DNA of 64,000 bases from an uncultured Helicobacteraceae bacterium. GTDB taxonomy: Bacteria > Campylobacterota > Campylobacteria > Campylobacterales > Helicobacteraceae. The notes under the pieces are model-generated. The model was not told where the DNA came from. It did not search any database and saw nothing but the letters and a program-made list of their open reading frames with translations. The number at the start of each line of letters is the position of its first letter. Positions within the stretch are counted from its first letter, which is position 1. Shown here in pieces: positions 52,749 through 61,087 of this stretch. Made by a program: the position numbers and the translations under genes. Where the stretch lies: assembly GCA_910578285.1 (NCBI GenBank), contig CAJTQL010000004.1:92529-156528 (forward strand), given 5' to 3'.

Positions 52749-52757
52749 ATTATAGCA
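52749..52757 (-). promoter_or_regulatory. Extended -10 promoter of hisC-fliF-fliG-fliH-dxs
   Basis: TGC-TATAAT on the minus strand lies about 65 bases before hisC. It is divergent from the phosphomannomutase promoter. It is the only clear promoter upstream of the flagellar basal-body genes. Confidence 0.55.
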
Positions 52758-52797
52758 ACAAACACATAAATTTTCCTAAAATATCAAACGTGCAATT

Positions 52798-52824
52798 TTG
52801 CATTAAAAATCAAACCGCTACAAT
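52798..52824 (+). promoter_or_regulatory. Promoter of the phosphomannomutase operon
   Basis: TTGCAT (52798-52803) and TACAAT (52819-52824) are 15 bases apart, about 25 bases before the ATG at 52850, which is preceded by GAAAGG. The spacing is short, so the -10 carries most of the weight. Confidence 0.45.
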
Positions 52825-52849
52825 ACGTTAAAACTTTGAAAGGCAGCGC

Positions 52850-54220
52850 ATGCAAAATATCTTTCGCGAATACGATATACGCGGTATCTTCCCCGATGAG
52901 CTTAGTCAAGATGTGGTGCAGGCAATCGGCTATCTGCTCGCTTCGAAGATTCCACAAGCTAAGCCACGTTGTGTTGCAATCGGTTACGATGCGCGCACGC
53001 ATTCGCGTACTCTTTTTGAATGGCTTGCGAGCGGTTTTGCAAAGGCGGGCTGCGAGGTTTTGGATTTGGGACTAATCCCCACGCCTGTTGCATATTTTAT
53101 AATGTTTGAAGAACGTCCGCCTCAACTTTCAGTCATGATTACAGGCTCGCATAATCCCAAAGAATATAATGGATTCAAGATAACATTGGGACAAAAGCCC
53201 TTTTTTGGGCAAGATTTGCAACAGCTTGGCGTTGAAGTCTCCGATTGTGTGCGCGCAAAAATCGCCACACATGCAACACCGACAATCCATAAAAACAATG
53301 CACTCGAGCGCTACATTGCTTATTTGTCGCATGCGTTTGCGCATCTTAAGGATTTGCAGATTCCGCTTGTGCTTGATTGTGGCAATGGCGTTGTGGCGCA
53401 AGGAATCTCGCCCATTTTGGATAGCTTGCAGATTCGCTACACAGGATTATTCATGCAGCCTGATGGTCATTTCCCAAACCACCACCCTGATCCAACGGAG
53501 GACAAGAACCTGCGCGACATCAAAGCGGTGCTAGCAAAACAGGGCGGAATCGGTTTTGCATTTGATGGTGATGGCGATAGGCTCGTGGTTCTCACGCAAA
53601 AGCGTGTGCTCAAAGGCGATGACCTCGCGATTATATTTGCACAAAAAATCAAAAACCCCATTGTGGTGGGCGAAGTGAAATGCTCAATGAATATGTATGA
53701 CACAATCAACAAAATCGGCAAAGCTGTAATGTATAAAACAGGGCATAGCAATATCAAGACAAAAATCAAAGAAATCCATGCGAGTTTTGGTGCTGAAGTC
53801 AGCGGACATCTCTTTTTCAATGATCGCTATTTTGGCTACGATGATGCGACTTATGCCGCGCTGCGTGTGCTCGAGCTTGTGCAAGACGGAATCGACATTG
53901 ACGCACTGCTCGATGCGCTGCCCCCGCTCTATGCGACAGATGAGCTGAAGATTTCCACAACAGAATCGGCAAAATTTGCCATTATTGACGCATTTTGCAA
54001 GCGCCTCAAATCGCCTCCTGCAGACTTTCCCGCAATCAAAGAAACCATCACCATAGACGGCGTGCGCATTGTCTTTGACGAAGGTTGGGCGCTTTTGCGT
54101 GCGAGCAACACGACGCCCATGCTCATTACACGTTTTGAATCGAGTAAGCAAGAAAATTTGGCAATCTACGAAAAAGCGTTGCGCGCGTTGCTCGATTCTG
54201 TCATGGAGGAGCTGCGATGA
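52850..54220 (+). CDS. Phosphomannomutase/phosphoglucomutase
   Basis: A 456-residue alpha-D-phosphohexomutase. The active-site serine is in MITGSHNPKEYNGFK, the metal loop in FDGDGDRLVV, the sugar-binding loop in EVSGHLFFND and the phosphate-binding loop in RASNTTPMLI. It interconverts mannose-1-P/mannose-6-P or the glucose equivalents to feed surface-sugar synthesis. First gene of an operon with pyrC (4-base overlap) and selU. Confidence 0.93.
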   Translation: MQNIFREYDIRGIFPDELSQDVVQAIGYLLASKIPQAKPRCVAIGYDARTHSRTLFEWLASGFAKAGCEVLDLGLIPTPVAYFIMFEERPPQLSVMITGSHNPKEYNGFKITLGQKPFFGQDLQQLGVEVSDCVRAKIATHATPTIHKNNALERYIAYLSHAFAHLKDLQIPLVLDCGNGVVAQGISPILDSLQIRYTGLFMQPDGHFPNHHPDPTEDKNLRDIKAVLAKQGGIGFAFDGDGDRLVVLTQKRVLKGDDLAIIFAQKIKNPIVVGEVKCSMNMYDTINKIGKAVMYKTGHSNIKTKIKEIHASFGAEVSGHLFFNDRYFGYDDATYAALRVLELVQDGIDIDALLDALPPLYATDELKISTTESAKFAIIDAFCKRLKSPPADFPAIKETITIDGVRIVFDEGWALLRASNTTPMLITRFESSKQENLAIYEKALRALLDSVMEELR

Positions 54221-55218
54221 CGCTGACACTAAACAGCCCATGCGATATGCACCTGCATGTGCGCGATGGCGCAATGCTTGCAAATGTTGCGCCCATTTCG
54301 AGCGCGCAATTTGCTGCCGCCGTGATTATGCCCAATCTCTTGCCGCCGATTTTGAATGCAGATGATGCGCTTGCTTATAAGGATAGAATTCTTGCAATCA
54401 CGGGCGAATCGTTTCTGCCGCTCATGAGTCTTTTTTTTAGCCCAAAGCTGACACTTCAAGAGATTCGCCATGCTAAAAATGCAGGAATCAGGCTTACCAA
54501 ACTCTATCCACAGGGCGTAACAACCAACAGCGCAAAGGGCATTCGCGAAATTCTTTGCGAGGAGAATCTGCAGATTTTCGAGAATCTGCAAAATGAGGGC
54601 TTCATTCTTTGTATCCATTCCGAAACAAATGGATTTGTGCTCGAACGCGAGCATGATTTCTTGCCCATTCTCGCCGAGATTGCGCGCAGCTTTCCACGAT
54701 TGACGCTTGTTATGGAGCATATCAGCGATGCGCGCTCGCTTGAGGTTGTGCAGTCTTTCCCCAACACCTTTGGCACTATCACATTGCATCATCTCCTTTT
54801 CACGCTCGATGATTTGCTTGGTGGCGCGCTCAATCCGCATGTGTTTTGCAAGCCTTGTGTCAAGCTCCCGCGTGATATGCAAGCATTGCGCGATGTCGCG
54901 TTTTCGGGCAACCCAAAATTCTGCTTTGGAAGCGATTCTGCCCCGCATTTGCGCACACACAAAGAATGCTCGCAATGTGGTGCGGGCGTGTTTAGCGCAC
55001 CTGTCGCGCTTAGTGCACTTGCCGAGTTGTTTGAAAATCATGGTGCGTTGCAATCTTTGAGCGCCTTTGTGTGCGAGAATGCACCAAAAATCTACCATTT
55101 CACCCCGCCACAAAAAGCTGTGCAATTGCGCAAGGCACGTTTTGATGTCGCCGAAGAATATGGCGGTGTTGTGAGCCTCTTTGCGGGCAAATCGCTCTCT
55201 TGGATTCTTTGTGATTGA
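54217..55218 (+). CDS. pyrC: Dihydroorotase
   Basis: A 333-residue class II dihydroorotase closing the third step of pyrimidine synthesis. Zinc ligands are in MHLHVRDG, the carboxylated lysine in LTKLYPQG, and further metal residues in CIHSE and MEHISD; the C-terminal SDSAPH matches the catalytic aspartate region. Overlaps both neighbours, consistent with an operon. Confidence 0.95.
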   Translation: MTLTLNSPCDMHLHVRDGAMLANVAPISSAQFAAAVIMPNLLPPILNADDALAYKDRILAITGESFLPLMSLFFSPKLTLQEIRHAKNAGIRLTKLYPQGVTTNSAKGIREILCEENLQIFENLQNEGFILCIHSETNGFVLEREHDFLPILAEIARSFPRLTLVMEHISDARSLEVVQSFPNTFGTITLHHLLFTLDDLLGGALNPHVFCKPCVKLPRDMQALRDVAFSGNPKFCFGSDSAPHLRTHKECSQCGAGVFSAPVALSALAELFENHGALQSLSAFVCENAPKIYHFTPPQKAVQLRKARFDVAEEYGGVVSLFAGKSLSWILCD

Positions 55219-56185
55219 TGTTGGTGCGGATTGTCTTGATGAGTTTGAGACAATCATCGACGTGCGTTCACCACTCGAATTTGCGCATTCGCATATCCCA
55301 CGTGCGCATAATCTCTTTGTGCTAAACGACAATGAACGGCACATCGTGGGCGAGACCTATCGCCGCGAACCTTTTTCGGCGCGTATGTTGGGCGCTTCGT
55401 TTGTGTGTGCGAATATGTCGCAACATCTGCAGACGTTTGCACAACGTTTTCACCCATCGCAAAAGATTCTTGCGTATTGCGCGCGCGGTGGGCAACGAAG
55501 CCTCTCATTTGCAGTGATTTTGGATAGTATTGGCTATCGCGTTGCGCGGCTTTCTGGGGGGTATAAGTCCTATCGTAACCATGTCTGCTCATTTTTTGCC
55601 AAGCCACTGCCATTGCGCCTGTTTGTGCTCTATGGGCTCACAGGAAGCGGCAAGACCGAGATTGTGCGTGCATGTAAAGATGGCGTTGATATTGAGGGAA
55701 TCGCGGCGCACAGAGGTTCAAGCTTTGGTGGCTTTGGGCGCGTGCAGCCAAGCACCAAGATGTTTCAAAATCTGCTCTTTGAGGCGCTCATTTCCAAAAA
55801 AATCGCGCTTGTCGAATGCGAAAGCAAGCGCATTGGCAATTTGATTCTGCCTTCTTTTTTAGCACAATCCATGCAGCTTGGGCAAAAGATTGAGATTGTT
55901 GCACCTTTTGAGGCACGTGTGCAGCGCATTGTTGCCGAATATGGTACAATGAATGAGGCTTTTTTTAATCAAAGCATGGATAGAATCCAGCCCTATATGC
56001 AGCGCAGTGCTTGGCAGCAATGCAAGGTACATTTTGCACGTGGCGAGATTGTGCATTGTGTTGAGATTTTACTAGTTGAATACTATGACCGCGTCTATCG
56101 GCACATTGCATGCGATATGTGCATCGAGCACAGAAATCTTAAAGAAACAGTGCATACAATCCAACAATTACTTGATTCGATATGA
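55211..56185 (+). CDS. selU: tRNA 2-selenouridine synthase
   Basis: SelU (MnmH) replaces sulfur by selenium in the wobble 2-thiouridine of some tRNAs. The protein (about 324 residues from GTG at 55211) has an N-terminal rhodanese domain (IDVRSPLEFAHSHIPRA; the catalytic Cys in YCARGGQRS) and a C-terminal P-loop domain (GLTGSGKTE). The GTG overlaps the pyrC stop by 8 bases; TTG codons further upstream are alternatives. Activity needs selenophosphate from SelD, not seen in this window. The frame ends just before a Crp/Fnr-type operator. Confidence 0.92.
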   Translation: MIDVGADCLDEFETIIDVRSPLEFAHSHIPRAHNLFVLNDNERHIVGETYRREPFSARMLGASFVCANMSQHLQTFAQRFHPSQKILAYCARGGQRSLSFAVILDSIGYRVARLSGGYKSYRNHVCSFFAKPLPLRLFVLYGLTGSGKTEIVRACKDGVDIEGIAAHRGSSFGGFGRVQPSTKMFQNLLFEALISKKIALVECESKRIGNLILPSFLAQSMQLGQKIEIVAPFEARVQRIVAEYGTMNEAFFNQSMDRIQPYMQRSAWQQCKVHFARGEIVHCVEILLVEYYDRVYRHIACDMCIEHRNLKETVHTIQQLLDSI

Positions 56186-56186
56186 T

Positions 56187-56228
56187 TGTGATTTTATCAC
56201 AGACAAAAGATATTTTAGATTCTATACT
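56187..56228 (+). promoter_or_regulatory. Crp/Fnr-type operator and promoter of the SLAC1 gene
   Basis: TGTGAT-TTT-ATCACA (56187-56201) and the following GACAAAAG are identical to 19041-19063. TATACT (56223-56228) again starts 36 bases after the operator start. The downstream ATG at 56262 follows TTGGAG, as at the first site. Both sites thus share operator, spacing and ribosome-binding layout. Confidence 0.72.
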
Positions 56229-56261
56229 CTAATAAAATCTTAATTCAAATTGGAGAGCAAA

Positions 56262-57224
56262 ATGGAACACATCAAGCCACAATCAAAACTGCAACATTTC
56301 CCCATTATGCTATTTGCTATTACAATGGGTTTTGGGGGGCTCACGCTCGCATACAAAAAAGCAGCAGCAGTTCTCTCTGTCCCAATAATTTTCTATGACA
56401 TTCTCACTTTTGTTATCTCTTTCCTCGCGCTCACCATCTTTTGTCTTTATTTTTTTAAACTCATCAAATATCCCAAAATGGTTTTACAAGAGTTCAACCA
56501 CCCGATTAAAATTAATTTTTTTGCAACAATCTCCATGTCTTTGGTGTTGCTTTCAAACATTTTCCGCGAAATGCCCACTTTTTCTTTGATTCTCTTTAGC
56601 GTTGGTATGGGATTGCAAACTTTTGTCGCATTCTATGTCATTGCCTATTGGCTCAATAAGGATATTGAAATTGCACATTCTAATCCCGCGTGGTTTATCC
56701 CTGTGGCTGGCAATCTTCTTGTGGCTGCTTCGGGTGTTGGCTTTGTTGATGAATATATATTGATGTTTTTCTTTTCTTTGGGAATGTTTTTTTGGATTAT
56801 CCTCACAGCGATTTTATTCAATCGCATTATCTTTCACGGAATGCTTGCCCAAAAGTTTTTGCCCACACTTGCGATATTTATCGCGCCTCCCGCTGTGGCG
56901 ATGTTGGGCTATCTTAATATCAATGGCAATACGTTTGATTTGTTCGCTAAATTTCTCTTAAATATCGCATTCATTTTTGCGTTGCTGCTCTTTGTGCTTG
57001 CTAAAAATTTCTACAAAATCCAATTTTTCATCTCGTGGTGGGCATTCACCTTTCCTTTTGCTGCTCTTACAATTGCATTTCTGACTGCATACGAAAAAAC
57101 ACAATATTATCCATTTGAGCTATTGAGCATTTTTTCTCTTGTTTTGACAACGATGATTATCGCTTTTGTGGGGCTCAAAACTATTGGCGCGATACTGCGT
57201 GGAGATATTTGCAAAGAGGAGTAG
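56262..57224 (+). CDS. SLAC1/TDT-family anion channel protein
   Basis: A 320-residue protein with about ten membrane segments, matching the TehA/SLAC1 (tellurite-resistance/dicarboxylate transporter) fold: opening FPIMLFAITMGFGGLTLAYKK, and later WFIPVAGNLLVAASG and FIAPPAVAMLGYL, where a central phenylalanine gates the pore in known members. Likely substrates are small anions or organic acids. ATG at 56262 follows GGAG. It shares an identical operator with the Fe-S/cytochrome b pair at 19110, and the stop is 4 bases before pseG. Confidence 0.85.
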   Translation: MEHIKPQSKLQHFPIMLFAITMGFGGLTLAYKKAAAVLSVPIIFYDILTFVISFLALTIFCLYFFKLIKYPKMVLQEFNHPIKINFFATISMSLVLLSNIFREMPTFSLILFSVGMGLQTFVAFYVIAYWLNKDIEIAHSNPAWFIPVAGNLLVAASGVGFVDEYILMFFFSLGMFFWIILTAILFNRIIFHGMLAQKFLPTLAIFIAPPAVAMLGYLNINGNTFDLFAKFLLNIAFIFALLLFVLAKNFYKIQFFISWWAFTFPFAALTIAFLTAYEKTQYYPFELLSIFSLVLTTMIIAFVGLKTIGAILRGDICKEE

Positions 57225-57228
57225 GGGA

Positions 57229-58101
57229 TTGCAAGAGTTGCGAGCGATTATTTTTACGGAATCAACGCCAAGCATTGGGCTTGGGCATTTGCGCCGTTGC
57301 GAGGCGTTGCGTGAAATTCTGCAGCAGCATCATATCCATGTGCAGCTTGTTTGCAATCAAAGCCCGCTTGATTGTGAAAAAACACTCGAATCATATGATA
57401 TTAGCGTGCTCGACTCCTATCTGCAACCGCTGCAAGCGTATGAGATTCTCGCCCACTCCACGCGCGCTATTTTTCTTGATGACACCTTGCGCTTGCCTTA
57501 TCCAAGCGCAACAATTCTCAATGCAACAATGGCAGCCTTGCATTTACCTTATGCACAAACCTATCCCAATCATACATTATGGCTCGGCTTGGGCTATGCG
57601 CTTTTGCGTGCACCTTTTTGCTCACCTTTGCCGCTCCGCGAACACAACGAGACAATCCAGCAGATTCTGCTATCGTTTGGGGGCAGTGCCGCAGCACAAC
57701 ATTATTGCGAGGTTGTCGAAGCGCTGTTGCTTGAGCTTTGCCAAGATATACGGATTGTCAGAATTGATCCAGCGACAAACCCAAGTGCTCATGAGATTCG
57801 CGCTCTTATGGAATCTTCATGCCTAGCTGTGAGCGCAGCAGGAGGGACACTCACCGAGCTTGCATTTTGTGGCACACCTACAATTGCTTGTTGCATTGCT
57901 GATAATCAGCGTCCGAATTTTTTTGCATGGGCGCAAAGCGGGGCAGTGCAAGCATGTGATGGCGAGGTGGGCAGCACAGAATTTGCAAACAATTTCTCAA
58001 ACGCATTTGCATGTGTGCAGCCCAAAAATAAGCGCGAGATTCTTAGCGCTTGTGCGCAAAATCTTGTGCGCGAGTGCCTTTGGCAGTCTGTGAAATTTTA
58101 A
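57229..58101 (+). CDS. pseG: PseG-like UDP-sugar hydrolase (pseudaminic acid pathway)
   Basis: PseG removes UDP from UDP-2,4-diacetamido-2,4,6-trideoxy-L-altrose, the fourth step to pseudaminic acid used on Helicobacter flagellins. The 290-residue protein has the N-terminal IGLGHLRRCEALREIL motif and a GT-B-like second domain with SFGGSAAA and SAAGGTLTELAFCGTP. Start is TTG at 57229, 7 bases after GAGGAG; TTG at 57238 is the alternative. The next gene overlaps its stop (TAATG). Confidence 0.85.
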   Translation: MQELRAIIFTESTPSIGLGHLRRCEALREILQQHHIHVQLVCNQSPLDCEKTLESYDISVLDSYLQPLQAYEILAHSTRAIFLDDTLRLPYPSATILNATMAALHLPYAQTYPNHTLWLGLGYALLRAPFCSPLPLREHNETIQQILLSFGGSAAAQHYCEVVEALLLELCQDIRIVRIDPATNPSAHEIRALMESSCLAVSAAGGTLTELAFCGTPTIACCIADNQRPNFFAWAQSGAVQACDGEVGSTEFANNFSNAFACVQPKNKREILSACAQNLVRECLWQSVKF

Positions 58102-59072
58102 TGGGTGTCTTGCGTTTTGTTCTTGCGCTTTGTGTACTCATCTCGCACACGCCACTGCTCACATTTGAAATCGGTGTCGTGGCGGTCGTTGTGTTCTATA
58201 TGCTTGCAGGATTTGTAATGGCGCATCTGTATTTTGATGTTTTTAGTTCCAATATCCACCGCATACGCACACTCTTGCTTGATAGATTATTGCGCATTTA
58301 TCCACTCTATCTGTATGCTTTTTGTCTGTGCAGCGCTTTTGTTCTGCTTTGCAATTTCCATTCTCCACATTTTACATTATTCAATGTTGTGGCGCATCTC
58401 TTGGTGATTCCGCTGAATTATTTCATGTTTTTTAATTTTGGGATTCTCCAAACGTCCTTTGAATCCGAGCTTAATCACCTGACATGGTCGCTTGGAGCAG
58501 AGATTCAAGCTTATGGCTTACTGCTTTTGGGTTTTGTTTTTCCTGTTTTTTTGTGTTTGGCTGCCGCGCTTTCTTTTGTTGTGTTTGTGTGTGCTATTTT
58601 TGGAATCATCGACACAGACATTTATGGCTATCGTCTGCTTGTGGGTATTTTTTTTGTGTTTGCGCTTGGCAGCTGGCAGAAGCGCACAAAAGGGAATGCG
58701 ACAATTGCTTTTGCGCTTGTTGTGTCATGCATTGCCGCGATGCTGTTTGGAATCGGCAAGATTTGGGGCATTGTCTTTTTACCCTATGCACGCGAAGTGC
58801 TGCTTGGGCTCGCCATTGCTCCGTGGCTCATTGCATTGTTTGAACATCGGCAATGGCGCGCAAATAAGCCTTTGGGTGCATTGTCGTATGGAATCTTTCT
58901 CACGCATACACCTGCGATGTGGATTTTGGACGTATGCGGGATTCCAAAAATGGCGAGTTTGGAGTATGTTGGGGTTGTGATTATCCTTGCAATTGTGCTT
59001 GCAATGTTTGGAATCGTTATGGTTGAGCGCCCGATTGAACGCTATCGCCTTAGAGCGATTCTAAAATCCTAA
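58101..59072 (+). CDS. Membrane acyltransferase (acyltransferase 3 family)
   Basis: A 323-residue protein with about ten membrane spans of the OafA/acyltransferase-3 type: LRFVLALCVLISHTPLL carries the catalytic-type histidine, with GVVAVVVFYMLAGFVMA following, and RLLRIYPLY later. These enzymes O-acylate surface sugars. It overlaps the pseG stop by one base, so an acetyl or acyl modification of a nonulosonic acid or flagellar glycan is plausible but inferred. Its 3' end overlaps the convergent GT4 gene by 23 bases. Confidence 0.83.
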   Translation: MGVLRFVLALCVLISHTPLLTFEIGVVAVVVFYMLAGFVMAHLYFDVFSSNIHRIRTLLLDRLLRIYPLYLYAFCLCSAFVLLCNFHSPHFTLFNVVAHLLVIPLNYFMFFNFGILQTSFESELNHLTWSLGAEIQAYGLLLLGFVFPVFLCLAAALSFVVFVCAIFGIIDTDIYGYRLLVGIFFVFALGSWQKRTKGNATIAFALVVSCIAAMLFGIGKIWGIVFLPYAREVLLGLAIAPWLIALFEHRQWRANKPLGALSYGIFLTHTPAMWILDVCGIPKMASLEYVGVVIILAIVLAMFGIVMVERPIERYRLRAILKS

Positions 59073-60177
59073 GCAGTCTTTGCGCCGCATCTTGAGGAAA
59101 GACAACAGATTCTATATTGCAGTTATCAATTTTTGGCGAATCGAGTGCTTGTTGCAAGGCTTTTGCAATGCAAGCAATCGAATAGACATCGGTTGTTATC
59201 GCGTGTTTGCCCCCTGTTTGGAGCATTGCCCCATAATTTGCTATCACGGCTGGAATCCCACAGCAAAGCGCTTCGGCAATCGGCATTCCATAGCCTTCAT
59301 ACACCGACAAATACGCGAATGCACGTGCACCTGCATAGAGAAACGGAAGCTGTGAGCTGTCGAGATAGCCAAGCAGGCGCACATTGCCTGTTTGCACAAG
59401 TTGCATGATTTTTGTGCCCAATGTATGGTTGAGCCAGCCTGATGTGCCGATGAGCACGAGAGGATAGGCTTTTTGCACAGCGGGGCTTAGGAGTGCGTAG
59501 GCATCAAGCAAGCGCTCGAGATTTTTGCGCGGCTCGAGTGTGGCGACACTCAAAAGGTAGCCGTTGTAGTTGAGGTTGTAGGATTGCAGCAAAGGCGCGC
59601 ATTCTTCTTCGCTTTTGGGGCAAAAAGTGGGCAGGATAGAGGGGGGGAGGACATGGATTTTTTTGCTTTGGATTCCAAAAAGCTCGATGATTTCAGACTT
59701 TGAAAATTCAGACACCGTGAGAATAGCTTTGGATTCCGCCATTGCGCTTGGTAAATAGTGATTGAGAAGCTGCACGCGTGCGCGTGGGTGAAACTCGGGA
59801 TAGCGTATGTGCGAGAGGTCGTGGATTGTGATGAGCTTTGGGCGTGCAAGCAACGGCAAGAATCCGCCCTCCCAATAATGCCAATCCTCATAATCATGTG
59901 GCTTTTTGAGTGAGAGCCAGATTTTGCGCAGCTCGAAATACGCAAAACGCAGCGCGAGCAAATCGTATGGGCGCAGCTTTTTGATGAGGGTTGGGGCGCT
60001 AGATGGAGTTTGGAGCAGAGCGCGGATTTGTTCTTTTGAAGCAACCCAGCCCATTCTCCCAAAGCCGCATAATGAGACTCGGGGTTCATTGAGCAAATGG
60101 GGCAGCAGGCGCGCGGTGTATTGCCCAATTCCTGTGAGCGGAGGAGAGAGCAGCGAGAGATTGAGAAGAAGGCGCAT
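59050..60177 (-). CDS. GT4-family glycosyltransferase
   Basis: A 375-residue GT-B enzyme with the donor-site motif VYEGYGMPIAEALCCGIPAVIA (E-x7-E; cited from residues ~290-310) and LATLEPRKNLERLL at the start of the second domain. It starts at the ATG at 60177 (AAAGG upstream), giving MRLLLNLSLLSPPLTGIGQY, which includes the glycine-rich acceptor loop. Acceptor unknown. It is convergent with the acyltransferase and divergent from the DUF4214-like gene. Confidence 0.86.
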   Translation of the reverse strand: MRLLLNLSLLSPPLTGIGQYTARLLPHLLNEPRVSLCGFGRMGWVASKEQIRALLQTPSSAPTLIKKLRPYDLLALRFAYFELRKIWLSLKKPHDYEDWHYWEGGFLPLLARPKLITIHDLSHIRYPEFHPRARVQLLNHYLPSAMAESKAILTVSEFSKSEIIELFGIQSKKIHVLPPSILPTFCPKSEEECAPLLQSYNLNYNGYLLSVATLEPRKNLERLLDAYALLSPAVQKAYPLVLIGTSGWLNHTLGTKIMQLVQTGNVRLLGYLDSSQLPFLYAGARAFAYLSVYEGYGMPIAEALCCGIPAVIANYGAMLQTGGKHAITTDVYSIACIAKALQQALDSPKIDNCNIESVVFPQDAAQRLLRILESL

Positions 60178-60244
60178 AGAAACCTTTAAAATTTGAAATA
60201 AAACTGTCTTTAGGAATTTCAGGGGCTTTTTAAGCAAAATTCTC

Positions 60245-60250
60245 TATAAT
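60245..60250 (+). promoter_or_regulatory. -10 element of the DUF4214-like gene
   Basis: TATAAT lies about 40 bases before the ATG at 60290, which has AAGGGAG upstream. A GG-N10-GC pattern just before it does not match the sigma-54 consensus well enough to support that sigma factor. Confidence 0.5.
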
Positions 60251-60289
60251 GCATGTGGAATTATAACGAAAAACATAAGGGAGCCCAAA

Positions 60290-61042
60290 ATGGCAACAAT
60301 ACAGCAAATTTCTCAACTCTTTATCACGGTTCTAAACCGCGTGGTAGATGCACCTACAATGGCATATTGGACACAAAAAGGCGACTATAACACCGCGTTT
60401 GTTGAATCCTTTTTGAGTGAAAAAGCAAGCACACAGAGTGCGCAAGGAACAAAAGATTTTATCCAAATGGTTTATAAAAATGCTCTTGGCAAATCCCCAA
60501 CTGATGACCCAGAGGGAATGCAATGGTGGGAAGATCAGGTCAACGCAAATGCATGGAGTAAGGCAGATTTGTTGGTCAATTTTTTGCATACCATCGATTT
60601 GTATCGCGATGGCAAGATTGAAGGCAGCGCAGACGAGAAGCAAGCCGTTGCGCTCTTTGATGTCAAATTTGCGCTTGGAATCTATGCTTCAAATACCCTC
60701 AAAGACGGGGTGCTCGATAGCAACAGCGATTCGATTACGTTTGGCAAGGGGCTAACAGACATTACAACAAGCAATCTCGCAACCGCGCTTGCAACAGTAC
60801 AAGGGGAGATTAGCAAACTTGGTAAAGGCGAAAATAACGATAGCAGCGGTGATGACACAACATCTCCAGATGACGATGCAGGCAATGATTCGCAAAATCC
60901 TGATGATAGCAATACCGAAAAAAATGATAATGGCGGCACGAATTGGAATTTTGGCAGTGGGGGCAATGACGAGGTCCAAGAGCAACAAATCGATGCGCTT
61001 GGCGTGAATCCCTCTGTGCCAACCGATAGCCCGATAGCCTAG
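60290..61042 (+). CDS. DUF4214-like protein with acidic C-terminal tail
   Basis: A 250-residue protein without signal peptide. Residues 1-150 resemble DUF4214 repeats (MVYKNALGKSPTDDPEGMQWWEDQVN; the GR/K-x-P-D/E-x-x-G-x-x-W-W spacing), a module found in secreted adhesins and S-layer proteins. Residues ~175-225 are extremely rich in Asp, Asn, Ser and Gly. Absence of a signal with such composition suggests type I or flagellar-type export, but no exporter is adjacent. It precedes fliL by 45 bases with its own promoter in between. Confidence 0.68.
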   Translation: MATIQQISQLFITVLNRVVDAPTMAYWTQKGDYNTAFVESFLSEKASTQSAQGTKDFIQMVYKNALGKSPTDDPEGMQWWEDQVNANAWSKADLLVNFLHTIDLYRDGKIEGSADEKQAVALFDVKFALGIYASNTLKDGVLDSNSDSITFGKGLTDITTSNLATALATVQGEISKLGKGENNDSSGDDTTSPDDDAGNDSQNPDDSNTEKNDNGGTNWNFGSGGNDEVQEQQIDALGVNPSVPTDSPIA

Positions 61043-61064
61043 TTTTAACAGGTTCTGTTTTTGA

Positions 61065-61070
61065 TATAAT
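61065..61070 (+). promoter_or_regulatory. -10 element of fliL-acpS
   Basis: TATAAT lies 17 bases before the fliL ATG; AAAGGAG is the ribosome-binding site. The leader would be very short. Confidence 0.5.
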
Positions 61071-61087
61071 GCTAAAAAGGAGCAAAA

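Noticed and set aside
54229..55344. 371-codon open frame antisense to pyrC
   Set aside because: pyrC has all metal-site motifs on the other strand; the antisense product has no family features and no ribosome-binding site.
60220..60240. GG-N10-GC pattern upstream of the DUF4214-like gene
   Set aside because: Spacing fits sigma-54, but the surrounding TGGCAC/TTGC bases do not; a TATAAT directly downstream is the simpler promoter.
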